A stretch of 64,000 bases of DNA from an uncultured Oscillospiraceae bacterium. Its GTDB lineage: Bacteria; Bacillota; Clostridia; Oscillospirales; Acutalibacteraceae. Location: positions 62,001 to 126,000 of the forward strand of contig CABULH010000001.1 in NCBI GenBank assembly GCA_902492455.1, given 5' to 3'. How positions within the stretch are numbered: the stretch's first letter is position 1; every line of letters begins with the position of its first letter. A model generated the notes under the pieces. It did no database searches. It was not told the origin of the DNA and saw only the letters and a list, made by a program, of their open reading frames with translations. Positions 53,000 to 61,324 of the stretch are shown here, piece after piece. The translations under genes and the position numbers were made by a program.

Positions 53000-53224
53000 C
53001 CGCTAGGTCATGACGGGAGCCGCGGCTTTCTTCCGTTCACGTTCACCGCTAATCGACGCCCTTATCCCGGTCGCGGTACTCCAGGTAAGGACGGCAGCCT
53101 AATTAGGCTGCAACAGCAACAGTATTGTTGTCGTTTATTTTTTAAAGTTACGGCTTTTATAGCGGGTCCGCACCGCTACTCGCTTACTGTGCCTCACAAT
53201 CCCCGTCGAAACCTTTACGCCCCC
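52876..53224 (-). ncRNA. ssrA: Transfer-messenger RNA (tmRNA)
   Basis: 349 nt. The 5' end GGGGGCGTAAAGGTTTCGAC and the 3' end CGCCTCCACCA form the 7-bp tRNA-like acceptor stem (one G-U). T-arm GGTTCGACTCC is in place. The tag frame ends NDNNTVAVAA before TAA, inside CAGCCTAATTAGGCTG. Rescues stalled ribosomes with SmpB. The 3' CCA is encoded, and the last bases overlap the antisense recombinase gene. Confidence 0.95.
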
Positions 53225-53251
53225 ATGTAAACGGGAAAATGCCAGACTTTT

Positions 53252-53280
53252 ATTATAGGGGGAATTCACCTGTTTGTCAA
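53252..53280 (-). promoter_or_regulatory. ssrA promoter, full consensus
   Basis: On the minus strand TTGACA (53280-53275), a 17-bp spacer and TATAAT (53257-53252). Transcription would start about 20 nt before the mature 5' end, consistent with RNase P trimming. Confidence 0.9.
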
Positions 53281-53340
53281 TCGGAATTGCCTGACAAAAA
53301 CCGAGGCGGCGGTTGATTTACGCGTAGCCTCGGTTCCATA

Positions 53341-53976
53341 TTATTCGTTGAAGAAATACGCTTCTGCAGCGGCACACAAAGCATGATACACCGGCAGATG
53401 AAGCTCCTGGATCTTATAGGTTTCGGTTTCAGGGACAATGATGCAGACATCTGCACAAGCTTTCAGCAGCCCGCCGTCCCGGCCGGTCAGTCCGATGACC
53501 TTCATTTCCAGACCGCGGGCCACCTGTGCCGCCGCGTAAACATTGGCAGCATTGCCGGAGGTGCTGATGCCCAGCAGAATATCGCCGCTCTCACCTAGAC
53601 CGATCACCTGCTGAGCATAAATCAGCTGAGGATTGACGTCGTTGGCAAACGCAGTGGACAGCGCAGGAGAACCGGTAAGAGCTATAGCGGGCAAGCCGCA
53701 TTGCAGTTGATCCAGCAGGCTGTCCTCCAAAGCGGGATTCTCTTTTTTCATTTTGTTCCGGATTTCTTCGGACAGCGGACGCTTTTTCAGAAAGCCCTTC
53801 ATCAGTTCACCGACAATATGTTCCGCGTCCGCACAACTGCCGCCATTGCCGCATACCAACAGTTTATGGCCGGATGAGAAGCAGCGGATCAGCATACGGC
53901 TGGCTTCTTCCACCTGGTCCCGGCAGCAGCTGAGCTGAGGATAACGAGCGATCAATTCCTCAATAATGTTTGTCAT
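53341..53976 (-). CDS. SIS-domain sugar isomerase, GmhA-like
   Basis: 211 residues. LVCGNGGSCADAEHIVGEL and GISTSGNAANVYAAAQVAR are the phosphosugar-binding loops; ELHLPVYHALC ends the fold as in sedoheptulose-7-phosphate isomerase GmhA. No heptose/LPS pathway is expected in a Gram-positive, so it may act on S-layer or exopolysaccharide sugars, or on another phosphosugar. A ROK kinase gene lies 70 nt upstream on the same strand, suggesting a kinase-isomerase pair. Confidence 0.85.
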   Translation of the reverse strand: MTNIIEELIARYPQLSCCRDQVEEASRMLIRCFSSGHKLLVCGNGGSCADAEHIVGELMKGFLKKRPLSEEIRNKMKKENPALEDSLLDQLQCGLPAIALTGSPALSTAFANDVNPQLIYAQQVIGLGESGDILLGISTSGNAANVYAAAQVARGLEMKVIGLTGRDGGLLKACADVCIIVPETETYKIQELHLPVYHALCAAAEAYFFNE

Positions 53977-54046
53977 GTCAACCTCGTTTCCCTGCGGCAG
54001 CAGTTTTTTATAAGCTTTCGCCGCAGTCTTTAATTTATCCTGTTAT

Positions 54047-54997
54047 TTAAGCGTAAAGGGCCACCGAAAGCGCGGCAAAATCTCCCAGCTTTTCTTCCAG
54101 TTCAGCAGGAACCACCTGACAGCATTGCCGGGAAAGCAGCAGAGTTTCCTTTTCGATGATCTGCTGAGCGGAGGGCCAGAGTAGGTCACGGGAACGGGCA
54201 AAAACACTGCCCAAAATAATCTTGTCCGGATTGAGCAGATCAATCAGCACGGAAAGACCACGGCCCAGATATTCCCCGCATAGAGCGTATACCTGTTTGG
54301 CGGTTTCGTCTCCCTGTCCCGCGGCATCCGCTACGGTTTTGGCTGTGACAGCGTGCGGAGCAGCAGGGTCAAAATACAAGGGGCGCTGGCCTCGCTGAAA
54401 AGCGGCCAAGCCCATGGTATAGCCCAATTGGGCTATACCGGAGCCGCTGCAGAAGCCCTCAAAGGAACCGGCCTTGCCATATCCGGTGGGCCCATATTCG
54501 GAAAGACGCATATGGCCGCATTCGCCTGCCATGTCGCTGGAACCGGCATACAGCTTTCCGTTTAGAATCAGTCCCGCGCCCAAACCGGTGCCGAAGGTCA
54601 GAAAAATCATATTTTCCGCCCCGCGGCCAGCGCCGAATTTCCATTCGGCCAGCGCACAGGCATTGGCGTCATTCTGCAGCTTGGCCGGAACGCCGTAATG
54701 ATCGCTCAGCATCCGACAAACGGGAACATGATCCCACAGAGGCAGATTGGGCGGGCATTCCACCGTGCCAGCACGAGAATCCAGCGGCCCGCCGCAGGAT
54801 ACACCGATCCCTTCAAAATCATAATTGGTATACCGATCCAGAATATCTGCCGCCTTATGCAAAACCTCCTCCGGGGGCATCTGCATACCAGTGGAGAATT
54901 TTTCTTTTTCAAGAACCTCCAGACAGCCGTTTTCCTCACGGCCGACCAATACGGCGCATTTGGTGCCGCCGATATCCACACCGGCCACAATTCTCAT
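54047..54997 (-). CDS. ROK-family sugar kinase
   Basis: 316 residues. N-terminal ATP site AGVDIGGTKCAVLVG, ASP-type substrate and ATP motifs (GVSCGGPLDSRAG, FGTGLGAGLILNG) and the zinc-type CGHMRLSEYGPTG region, although the usual CxCGxxGC zinc motif is reduced to ECGHM...C. It phosphorylates a hexose or N-acyl sugar. A GmhA-like isomerase follows. AAAGGATGG precedes the ATG. Confidence 0.88.
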   Translation of the reverse strand: MRIVAGVDIGGTKCAVLVGREENGCLEVLEKEKFSTGMQMPPEEVLHKAADILDRYTNYDFEGIGVSCGGPLDSRAGTVECPPNLPLWDHVPVCRMLSDHYGVPAKLQNDANACALAEWKFGAGRGAENMIFLTFGTGLGAGLILNGKLYAGSSDMAGECGHMRLSEYGPTGYGKAGSFEGFCSGSGIAQLGYTMGLAAFQRGQRPLYFDPAAPHAVTAKTVADAAGQGDETAKQVYALCGEYLGRGLSVLIDLLNPDKIILGSVFARSRDLLWPSAQQIIEKETLLLSRQCCQVVPAELEEKLGDFAALSVALYA

Positions 54998-55117
54998 ATT
55001 GTCAATCCATCCTTTTCAGGGGATCCGACAGATATTCCCCCTGGCGTTTTCTCCATTTTAACATATGGAAGGTCCCTGTCAAGTATTGATTTGCAGAGTC
55101 TTTTGCAATGGCGGCCG

Positions 55118-55145
55118 TTGCATAATTTTACCATTGTGCTATAAT
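55118..55145 (+). promoter_or_regulatory. Rubrerythrin promoter
   Basis: TTGCAT (55118-55123) and TATAAT (55140-55145), 16-bp spacer. TGCAA at 55104 and TTGCA at 55118 make a small dyad over the -35. Confidence 0.7.
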
Positions 55146-55205
55146 ATCCGTATGCGGAGGCTCCAGTAGCACCGCAAGTAAAGATCAAGAAAGAAGGATG
55201 TATTC

Positions 55206-55745
55206 ATGAGCAATCTCAAAGGTACCAAAACCGAAGCCAATTTGATGGCAGCTTTTGCCGGCGAGTCTCAGGCCAGAAACAAATATACATACTATGCCTC
55301 TAAGGCGAAAAAGGACGGTTACGAGCAGATCGCCAACCTTTTCCTGGAGACGGCCAATAATGAGAAAGAGCACGCCAAGATCTGGTTTAAGCTGCTGCAC
55401 GACGGCATCGGCGATACCGATGCCAATCTGCTGGATGCCGCCGAGGGCGAAAACTACGAATGGACGGAAATGTACGCTCAGTTTGCCAAGGAGGCCAAGG
55501 AAGAAGGCTTCGACCATATCGCTTATCTGTTTGAGGCGGTTGGCCAGATCGAAAAGGAGCATGAGGAGCGGTACCGCAAGCTGCTGGCGAATGTGAAGGA
55601 AGGGCTGGTTTTCTCCAAGGATGGAGATACCATCTGGCAGTGCGCCAACTGCGGCCATATCCATGTAGGCAAAATTGCTCCGGAAGTTTGTCCGGTCTGC
55701 GCTCATCCCCAGGCATATTTCCAGGTTCAGGCCAAGAATTATTGA
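55206..55745 (+). CDS. rbr: Rubrerythrin
   Basis: 179 residues. The N-terminal diiron domain has paired Glu helices (FAGESQARNKYTYYASKAKK, ETANNEKEHAKIW, EAKEEGFDHIAYLFEAVGQIEK broken by other residues) and the C-terminal rubredoxin knuckle CANCGHIHVG...CPVCAHP. Scavenges hydrogen peroxide in anaerobes. GAAAGAAGGA precedes the ATG. Single gene, own promoter, strong terminator. Confidence 0.96.
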   Translation: MSNLKGTKTEANLMAAFAGESQARNKYTYYASKAKKDGYEQIANLFLETANNEKEHAKIWFKLLHDGIGDTDANLLDAAEGENYEWTEMYAQFAKEAKEEGFDHIAYLFEAVGQIEKEHEERYRKLLANVKEGLVFSKDGDTIWQCANCGHIHVGKIAPEVCPVCAHPQAYFQVQAKNY

Positions 55746-55755
55746 ACAATATTCT

Positions 55756-55804
55756 AAACCAGACAACGGGCGGCTGCAGATCGCAGCCGCCCGTTGTCTG
55801 GTTT
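55756..55804. terminator. Long bidirectional terminator
   Basis: A 22-bp perfect stem (AAACCAGACAACGGGCGGCT onwards) around AGATC. It serves rbr and overlaps the stop codon of the convergent LCP gene by two bases. Confidence 0.88.
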
Positions 55805-56879
55805 ATCCGTAAATCCGTTTATGCATTTCTGCGATACACTTGTCAAAGTCGATGCCAAGAACAGACGCCCCGTTGACCCGCATATATTTATAAGCGCCGC
55901 TCATGGGAACCGCCCAGGAATCAATTTCATAGCCGGTATACTCCGGCAGACCTAAAACCAAGGAATACAATTCGCCGGTTTCAAGATTGGTTTTCACCTT
56001 CGGCAGAAAGGTGTTCATCAGCTTATCAAGCTGTGTTATGCTTTGGCCCTTCACCTTATCGAACATTTTCTCCAGCACGATTCGCTGCCGGTTGGTGCGG
56101 CCGAAATCTCCGCCGCCGCCGCTGTACCGGTTCCGGGCATAGCCCAGCGCCTGTTTGCCGGTTACATTCTGCAGACCTGGAGCGGTCAGCAGACCGTCGT
56201 CCTTAGGCTTATTGGTCAGCCGGTTGATCTCATGGATATAGTTATTAGCCACGTCAACCTCAGCCTGGGTCAGTTCCAGTTCTATACCGCCCAATTGATC
56301 GATGATGTCGATAAAGGAGAAAAAGTCCACCGCCATATACCTATCCACTTTGACACGGAAGTTCTCTTCCACCGTTTTCAGCAGCAGAGCGGGTCCTCCG
56401 AAGGCGGTAGCGGCATTGAGACGATTGCTTTTATTAATCTCTGGGATTTGTACATAAATATCCCGCAGAAGAGAAGTGACGATGATTTTATGGGTTTTCT
56501 TGTTGATGGAGACCAGCATCATGGTATCAGAGCGGGACCAATGACCGGATATACGGGTATCGCTGCCGATCAGCATGATATTGAAAACGTCTTTATCATA
56601 CGCCAGCGGGATTTTATTGTTGTTATAATTGGATTCAACCTTGCTTTCCAAATCATTAATATCCGATGCTGGTGAATCCGGCTGAGAAGATTCTCCGTCA
56701 TCATCTTCAGGAATGCTGTCCACTATACTTTGCGTGCCGGGATCGTATTGGATTTTACTGATATAGCCATGGAGAATTAAAAAACCGATCAGAACGACCA
56801 ACAGCAGGACGCCGAGGACGACGCCGATGGTGATCAGAGTCTTAGCTTTTGCGCTCAGCTTTTTCTTTGGTTTATCCAT
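55803..56879 (-). CDS. LytR-CpsA-Psr (LCP) family ligase
   Basis: 358 residues. Short cytoplasmic N-terminus, one membrane helix (~12-33, TLITIGVVLGVLLLVVLIGF), then the LCP domain outside: NIMLIGSDTRISGHWSRSDTM, VTSLLRDIYVQIP, YMAVDFFSFIDIIDQLGG and ALGYARNRYSGGGGDFGRTN with the phosphate-binding Arg residues. LCP enzymes attach polysaccharides to peptidoglycan. ATG 56879 with GGAAGG upstream. Last of a three-gene set with the tyrosine kinase and chain-length proteins. Confidence 0.92.
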   Translation of the reverse strand: MDKPKKKLSAKAKTLITIGVVLGVLLLVVLIGFLILHGYISKIQYDPGTQSIVDSIPEDDDGESSQPDSPASDINDLESKVESNYNNNKIPLAYDKDVFNIMLIGSDTRISGHWSRSDTMMLVSINKKTHKIIVTSLLRDIYVQIPEINKSNRLNAATAFGGPALLLKTVEENFRVKVDRYMAVDFFSFIDIIDQLGGIELELTQAEVDVANNYIHEINRLTNKPKDDGLLTAPGLQNVTGKQALGYARNRYSGGGGDFGRTNRQRIVLEKMFDKVKGQSITQLDKLMNTFLPKVKTNLETGELYSLVLGLPEYTGYEIDSWAVPMSGAYKYMRVNGASVLGIDFDKCIAEMHKRIYG

Positions 56880-56959
56880 ATTTTTCGCCCTTCCTTTCCC
56901 GTATCCATGCCGGGATACAGCGGTCCCCTGCCGAAGCAAGCGGCAGGGGATGTTTTTGC

Positions 56960-57673
56960 CTAGGCTTTGCCGTATTCGTAGTCGTATGCCTTATAGCTTT
57001 TGTAGGCGCCGTAGGGTTTATTCTGTTCGCTGACATCGGTGATAACGACACCCAGCACGTTGGCTTCCAAGGCCCGGATGCTTTCCACCGCTTTCTGCAG
57101 TTCTTCGTAATGGGTCTGCTTCTGACGAGCCACCAGCATCACGCCGGCCACTTTTTTTGCCAGCATAAAAGCATCGGAGACCACGTTGACCGGCGGCGTA
57201 TCTATAAAGATATAATCGTATTCTTCCGACAGACGGTTTAAAAGATTCAGCATGTTTTCCGATCCCAACAGTTCGGAAGGATTGGGCGGAATCGGACCGG
57301 AGGTGATTAAGTCCAGATTGGTTACCACATCCCGCTGAATGGTATCCTTCATAGCAGCCAGACCGCTGAGGAGCTTGGACAGTCCCTGGGCATTGTTGAC
57401 GCGAAAGATCTTATGCTGGGTGGGCTTGCGCATATCGGCGTCGATAAGAATGACCTTGGCGCCGGTTTGAGCCATGGTGATCGCCACGTTGGAACAAGTG
57501 GTGGATTTCCCAGCTCCCGGTTCTGCGCTGGTGCAGACGATGGATTTCTCTTGGGCGGTAGACAGGGCAAAGAGCAATCCTGTACGGATAATCTTATAAG
57601 CTTCCACAATCTGGAAGGTACCGCTTTTGGTGACGTTGGTATTCAGACGGCTGGCAGGCTTTTTATTTGGCAC
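56960..57673 (-). CDS. Capsular/exopolysaccharide tyrosine kinase, CpsD/YwqD type
   Basis: 237 residues, BY-kinase: Walker A SAEPGAGKSTTCSNVAITMA, Walker A' VILIDADMRKP, Walker B YDYIFIDTPPV and a tyrosine-rich tail (YGAYKSYKAYDYEYGKA) that is the autophosphorylation cluster. It overlaps the upstream chain-length gene by 11 nt, its membrane activator. Controls polysaccharide assembly. Confidence 0.93.
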   Translation of the reverse strand: MPNKKPASRLNTNVTKSGTFQIVEAYKIIRTGLLFALSTAQEKSIVCTSAEPGAGKSTTCSNVAITMAQTGAKVILIDADMRKPTQHKIFRVNNAQGLSKLLSGLAAMKDTIQRDVVTNLDLITSGPIPPNPSELLGSENMLNLLNRLSEEYDYIFIDTPPVNVVSDAFMLAKKVAGVMLVARQKQTHYEELQKAVESIRALEANVLGVVITDVSEQNKPYGAYKSYKAYDYEYGKA

Positions 57674-58373
57674 GTTTACCGCCTCCCTTCACAGGGTTAT
57701 CAAAGCTGGGAATCTCACCGAGAACCGGTACGTCGATCCTTTGTTTCAGATCATCCTCACCTTTGATAGTATTGTCCAATAAATACTGGATGATCACTGT
57801 GCCCAAAGAGAGAGCCAGACCAAGCAACAGCCCAATTAAGGAATAATTGAGTCTTTTGGGGGATGATTTTTCGTAGTTGACCTTAGCCGGACCGATTATC
57901 TCTACCGAACCGGCCTTTACCACCCGCTGCAATTCGGCGGGCGCCAGTTCTGCCAGGGTATTGCAGATTTCAGCGGAGAATTCCGGGTCCTTGGTTTCAG
58001 CACTGATATGCAGAACCTCCGTGCCGTCCACAGCCTTCATGGACAGCATGCTTCTCAGCGCATCCGTTTCGGTTTTTTCGCTGAGCCGCTGCGCAACCTG
58101 TTCCAGAATATTATCATTCTGAAGAATGGCAATATAGGTTTTTACCAGCTTCTGGGAAGCATTGATGGAATTGATATCAGCGTCCCCATCCCCATTGTTT
58201 TGGACACCGTTGCTGTTGACATAGAGTTCCACCGAAGAGGTATACTTCTTCGGCAGAATAAAGGTGGCGAACAAAAACAACAGCAGAAAACCCGCCGCCG
58301 TGCTGCCGACGATCCACTTCCACCTTTTCCGGCATAAATAAAAAATTTCTTTTAAATCAAGCGTATCCTGCAT
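57663..58373 (-). CDS. Polysaccharide chain-length determinant / kinase activator (Wzz, CpsC/YwqC type)
   Basis: 236 residues. Two membrane helices (~18-40 and ~180-200) flank an extracellular domain; FILPKKYTSSVELYVNSNG and AELAPAELQRVVKAGSVEII-type end of the Wzz fold are visible. The C-terminal cytoplasmic tail (IPSFDNPVKGGGKRAK) would activate the adjacent kinase. First of the CpsC-CpsD-LCP set. Confidence 0.9.
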   Translation of the reverse strand: MQDTLDLKEIFYLCRKRWKWIVGSTAAGFLLLFLFATFILPKKYTSSVELYVNSNGVQNNGDGDADINSINASQKLVKTYIAILQNDNILEQVAQRLSEKTETDALRSMLSMKAVDGTEVLHISAETKDPEFSAEICNTLAELAPAELQRVVKAGSVEIIGPAKVNYEKSSPKRLNYSLIGLLLGLALSLGTVIIQYLLDNTIKGEDDLKQRIDVPVLGEIPSFDNPVKGGGKRAK

Positions 58374-58911
58374 GATTCTGTGTCATCCCTTTCCCGATTC
58401 CCCGTGTCCCTATCCCAGTGGTTGATAAGAAACATTTATTGTTCAATACGGTAAAAACACAAAGGTGAAGGAACAGATTGCCAGTTGACATTGAAGAATT
58501 TGAAATCAATTATAATCAAATTCACCGAGTTAGTCAACTAAAATACAGGATTTGAGGCAGAATACAATCACTCTCTACATTTATCGTCAATAATGTTGTG
58601 GAAATCACAATATTTTGTGTATTTCACACATATAAATTGCGCTGATAAATCAATGTGTACATATCAATGGGAAAAAGTGGCAGCAAAATATCAGGAACAG
58701 AAATCCATCAGCGCAAGCTGTTCCCTGGGGCGAAGCTGACTGTTCCTCCTTCAAAGGGTAAGAGTCTTTTTTGAAGGATTTTGTTGCACGCTATGCAAAA
58801 AAACTTTCTGTATGACGTAAGCGGCCATTTGTGTCTACGGCGTGAAAGGATAATAGCTTTCTTTCTCCATATAATAAAGATATCGAGTAATAAGATGTGG
58901 AGGGAAAGCGG
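58374..58911. other. Gene-free stretch upstream of the polysaccharide genes
   Basis: About 540 bases, AT-rich around 58490-58690. It has small hairpins (GTGTATTTCACAC at 58617-58629; GGAACAG...CTGTTCC at 58692-58722; CCTTCAAA...TTTTGAAGG near 58747-58779). No recognised RNA class or gene. Confidence 0.4.
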
Positions 58912-59073
58912 ATGTCCTATGTCAATCCCGCTTTACGGGAACAGTTTGAGCAAATCCCTATTGATATCAAAAACAGAATTCTGGAAGCAAACGTCAATAT
59001 TGAAAATACTGAGGATTTACAGCTTTGCGTGGAGTTGATTCAGAAACAGGAAAGCTGCTGCGGCGATCTGTAA
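58912..59073 (+). CDS. Small protein, 53 aa
   Basis: 53 residues (MSYVNPALREQFEQIPIDIK...CCGDL). GGAGGGAA at 58899-58906 is 5 nt before the ATG. The pattern NPALREQFEQIPIDIKNRIL recalls short clostridial proteins of about 50 residues with unknown function. TATAAT at 58870-58875 may belong to its promoter. Ends near a bidirectional terminator. Confidence 0.6.
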   Translation: MSYVNPALREQFEQIPIDIKNRILEANVNIENTEDLQLCVELIQKQESCCGDL

Positions 59074-59135
59074 TCCGCTGCTTGCCCGGTATATAAATAT
59101 TGAGGCGTTTCAAAATGAAAGCAGCTGTAGAACGG

Positions 59136-59175
59136 AAAAAGCGGCATGAATGCAACCATTCATGCCGCTTTTCAA
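59136..59175. terminator. Bidirectional terminator
   Basis: AAAAAGCGGCATGAATG pairs with CATTCATGCCGCTTTT around CAAC, between the small gene and sigE. Confidence 0.85.
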
Positions 59176-59212
59176 GATAGAAGTGGTTCTCAATACGCTG
59201 AATATCGAGCGT

Positions 59213-60004
59213 TCAGCAGGAACGCTCGATATCTTTTTTCAGCCGTTTGATGATTTTTTTTTCCAAACGGGAGATATAAGACTGGGAGATTCCCAGCATA
59301 TCCGCGACTTCTTTTTGGGTGTGTTCCTTGTTGCCATCGATGCCGAACCGCAGCCGCATAATAAGCTGCTCCCTTTCGGAAAGGCGGCTGACACATTCCA
59401 GCAGCAGATCCCGCTCCGCCTCCTGTTCCACCCCACGGTTCACGATATCCGGATCGCTTCCCAAAATATCCGATAGCAGCAGTTCATTGCCGTCCCAATC
59501 CACATTCAGCGGTTCGTCTATGGACAATTCGTTGCGCTGCTGGGCGTTCTTGCGCAGATACATCAGAATTTCGTTCTCAATGCAGCGGGAGGAATAAGTG
59601 GCAAGCTTGATATTGCGTGTGGGGCAGAAGGTGTTCACTGCTTTAATCAGGCCGATGGTGCCGATGGAGATTAGATCCTCAATCCCCACACCGGAATTTT
59701 CAAATTTGCGCGCAATGTATACCACCAACCGAAGATTATGGGTGATTAATTCTTCCCGAGCGCTCTCATCGCCGGCTTCCATACGCTGAAAAACCGCCGC
59801 TTCTTCCTCTGCTGACAAGGGGGCAGGAAGAGTATCCGCGCCGTTGATATAATAAATTTCATCCGCCGACTGATCCACGAAAAGGAAGACATAGAGTTTC
59901 TTCAACCCCCGCCGAATCTCCGTCAGCCAGCATCGGAAGCGCCCTTCCGTCGTATAGGCGATGGGGAAATCTCGTTCCCGCGCCTCGTTGATATGATTAT
60001 CCAC
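59213..60004 (-). CDS. sigE: Sporulation mother-cell sigma factor SigE (pro-form)
   Basis: 263 residues. Region 2 (REELITHNLRLVVYIARKFE, GVGIEDLISIGTIGLIKAVN), and region 4 (LSEREQLIMRLRFGI, TQKEVADMLGISQSYISRLE) are clear. DEIYYINGADTLPAPLS is the mature N-terminal landmark; about 47 residues precede it, longer than the short pro-sequence known in Bacillus. Start is GTG 60004, inside the end of spoIIGA, with AGGA 5 nt upstream. Directs early mother-cell transcription after cleavage by SpoIIGA. Confidence 0.95.
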   Translation of the reverse strand: MDNHINEARERDFPIAYTTEGRFRCWLTEIRRGLKKLYVFLFVDQSADEIYYINGADTLPAPLSAEEEAAVFQRMEAGDESAREELITHNLRLVVYIARKFENSGVGIEDLISIGTIGLIKAVNTFCPTRNIKLATYSSRCIENEILMYLRKNAQQRNELSIDEPLNVDWDGNELLLSDILGSDPDIVNRGVEQEAERDLLLECVSRLSEREQLIMRLRFGIDGNKEHTQKEVADMLGISQSYISRLEKKIIKRLKKDIERSC

Positions 60005-60941
60005 GTTTATCCTGTCCTTCCGCTGGTTTGCTCACGCTCTGTCCGGTCAATTCCGCCAGATCGCTGCCGATCAGCGCATCATACTCACCGCGGCCCAGAT
60101 CACCGCAAAGCGCTGTGTAGAGTCCTGTCACATCTCTGGAAATGCCCGCCGCGGAGATCAGCACGGCGTTTTGGGGGCGGAAGGCGGGCAGCAGTCCGCT
60201 GCCTCCAACCGAATGATAGGGAACCAAGCGCAGTCCGCTGCTTTTCACCGCCGCAGCCGATTCATCCGGTCCGGCCGGAACCGGTTCCCGATTCTGCAGA
60301 GTACGGACGGCGGCTTCCTGAAGAGGGGAGGGGAGCGCCATGCTTACGGCATCTCTGCGGATGACGGCCACCGGACTGCCGGAAAAAATTTCTGTCAAGT
60401 GATTGCCGGTATCAAGAAGAGCATTCACTGTTACCGCTCCCAGTCCGTAATCTAACACCAACTGGTATGTACCGCCTAAAGGCGCTTTTTTCCGAGTAAA
60501 GCGGTCCCAGAACCATAAAACGCCATAGCTTACCACCGTGAGCGCCACCAGCGTCAAAGGGGCCACATCGTAATAAACCACTCCGTTGACAACATAGAAG
60601 CCTTTGGGGGCGGCAAAAAACCATATGGCCATGGAAAGACCTGCAAAGATGGTGGAAGAGACGAAGAAAACAATGCCGTCCTTTACAAAGGCGGAGATTC
60701 CCGCCCAGGGAAAGGCGATCAGCACGATGATGGCCGCCGCCGCCAGTTTCACTGCCACCGACAGTACCGACGGCATATCCGGCAAAAAGATGAGACAGGA
60801 ACAGGCGGCGCCGAAGAGCGCGCCCAGCACCGTCCGCCAGCGGCGGTGGGGGCGGCGTCTCAACCGAGCGGTAGCGCTCAGCAGCAGAAAATCAATAAAA
60901 AGATTCAGCGCCAGCAAAACATCTATGTATATGACAGGCAT
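59997..60941 (-). CDS. spoIIGA: Sigma-E processing peptidase SpoIIGA
   Basis: 314 residues. Five or so N-terminal membrane helices (~5-150) and a C-terminal aspartic-protease-like domain with VNALLDTGNHLTEIFSGSPV (catalytic DTGN) and GLRLVPYHSVGG. It dimerises and cleaves pro-SigE on a forespore signal. Gene order spoIIGA-sigE with an 8-nt overlap is the conserved operon of endospore formers. Confidence 0.95.
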   Translation of the reverse strand: MPVIYIDVLLALNLFIDFLLLSATARLRRRPHRRWRTVLGALFGAACSCLIFLPDMPSVLSVAVKLAAAAIIVLIAFPWAGISAFVKDGIVFFVSSTIFAGLSMAIWFFAAPKGFYVVNGVVYYDVAPLTLVALTVVSYGVLWFWDRFTRKKAPLGGTYQLVLDYGLGAVTVNALLDTGNHLTEIFSGSPVAVIRRDAVSMALPSPLQEAAVRTLQNREPVPAGPDESAAAVKSSGLRLVPYHSVGGSGLLPAFRPQNAVLISAAGISRDVTGLYTALCGDLGRGEYDALIGSDLAELTGQSVSKPAEGQDKRG

Positions 60942-60979
60942 ACCGCCGGTCCTCCTCTCAGCCCGTTGTCCTATCTCAA

Positions 60980-61013
60980 ATTATAGTCGAGGGAAAAGAC
61001 GGATTATGCCGAA
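60980..61013 (-). promoter_or_regulatory. Possible spoIIG promoter region
   Basis: On the minus strand TATAAT at 60985-60980 lacks a good -35 at 17 bp. TGCCGAA at 61007-61013 differs by one base from the Spo0A box TGTCGAA. Consistent with Spo0A-dependent control but weak. Confidence 0.4.
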
Positions 61014-61067
61014 TGAAGACGGATTCCACTTTTTTTATCGCTGGACGTAAAGGTCATTCAACCCTCC

Positions 61068-61181
61068 GTATCCACCAAATTTTCCCATTTATGCGGCGAT
61101 TATCCGGCTTCCACATTTTCCACCGAGGTCAAAAGCGGGAAATAAAGAGGTTTATCCACACTTTCAACAGAGTTTTCCACA
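61068..61181. promoter_or_regulatory. DnaA-box cluster
   Basis: Four like-oriented boxes: GTATCCACC (61068-61076), TTTTCCACC (61116-61124), perfect TTATCCACA (61152-61160) and TTTTCCACA (61173-61181). They lie in the ~380-base gap between spoIIGA and the next gene, which otherwise contains no gene. Confidence 0.65.
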
Positions 61182-61324
61182 GTCCAATCCAATTGCGACG
61201 CCAATCTGAAATTTTACAAAGAGTTAACACACCTTGCATCAAGAAATAATCCATGCATCGTTGATGTATAGAGCAGGAAAATTGATCCATACTTTTGAAA
61301 AAGGGATATGGGAGGCCGATGGAT

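Noticed and set aside
58781..59038. 85-codon open frame on the plus strand
   Set aside because: No ribosome site; overlapped in another frame by the better-supported 58912 gene.
61068..61181. Chromosomal replication origin
   Set aside because: Boxes are suggestive, but dnaA, dnaN, rpmH and an AT-rich unwinding region are absent, so only a DnaA-box cluster is claimed.
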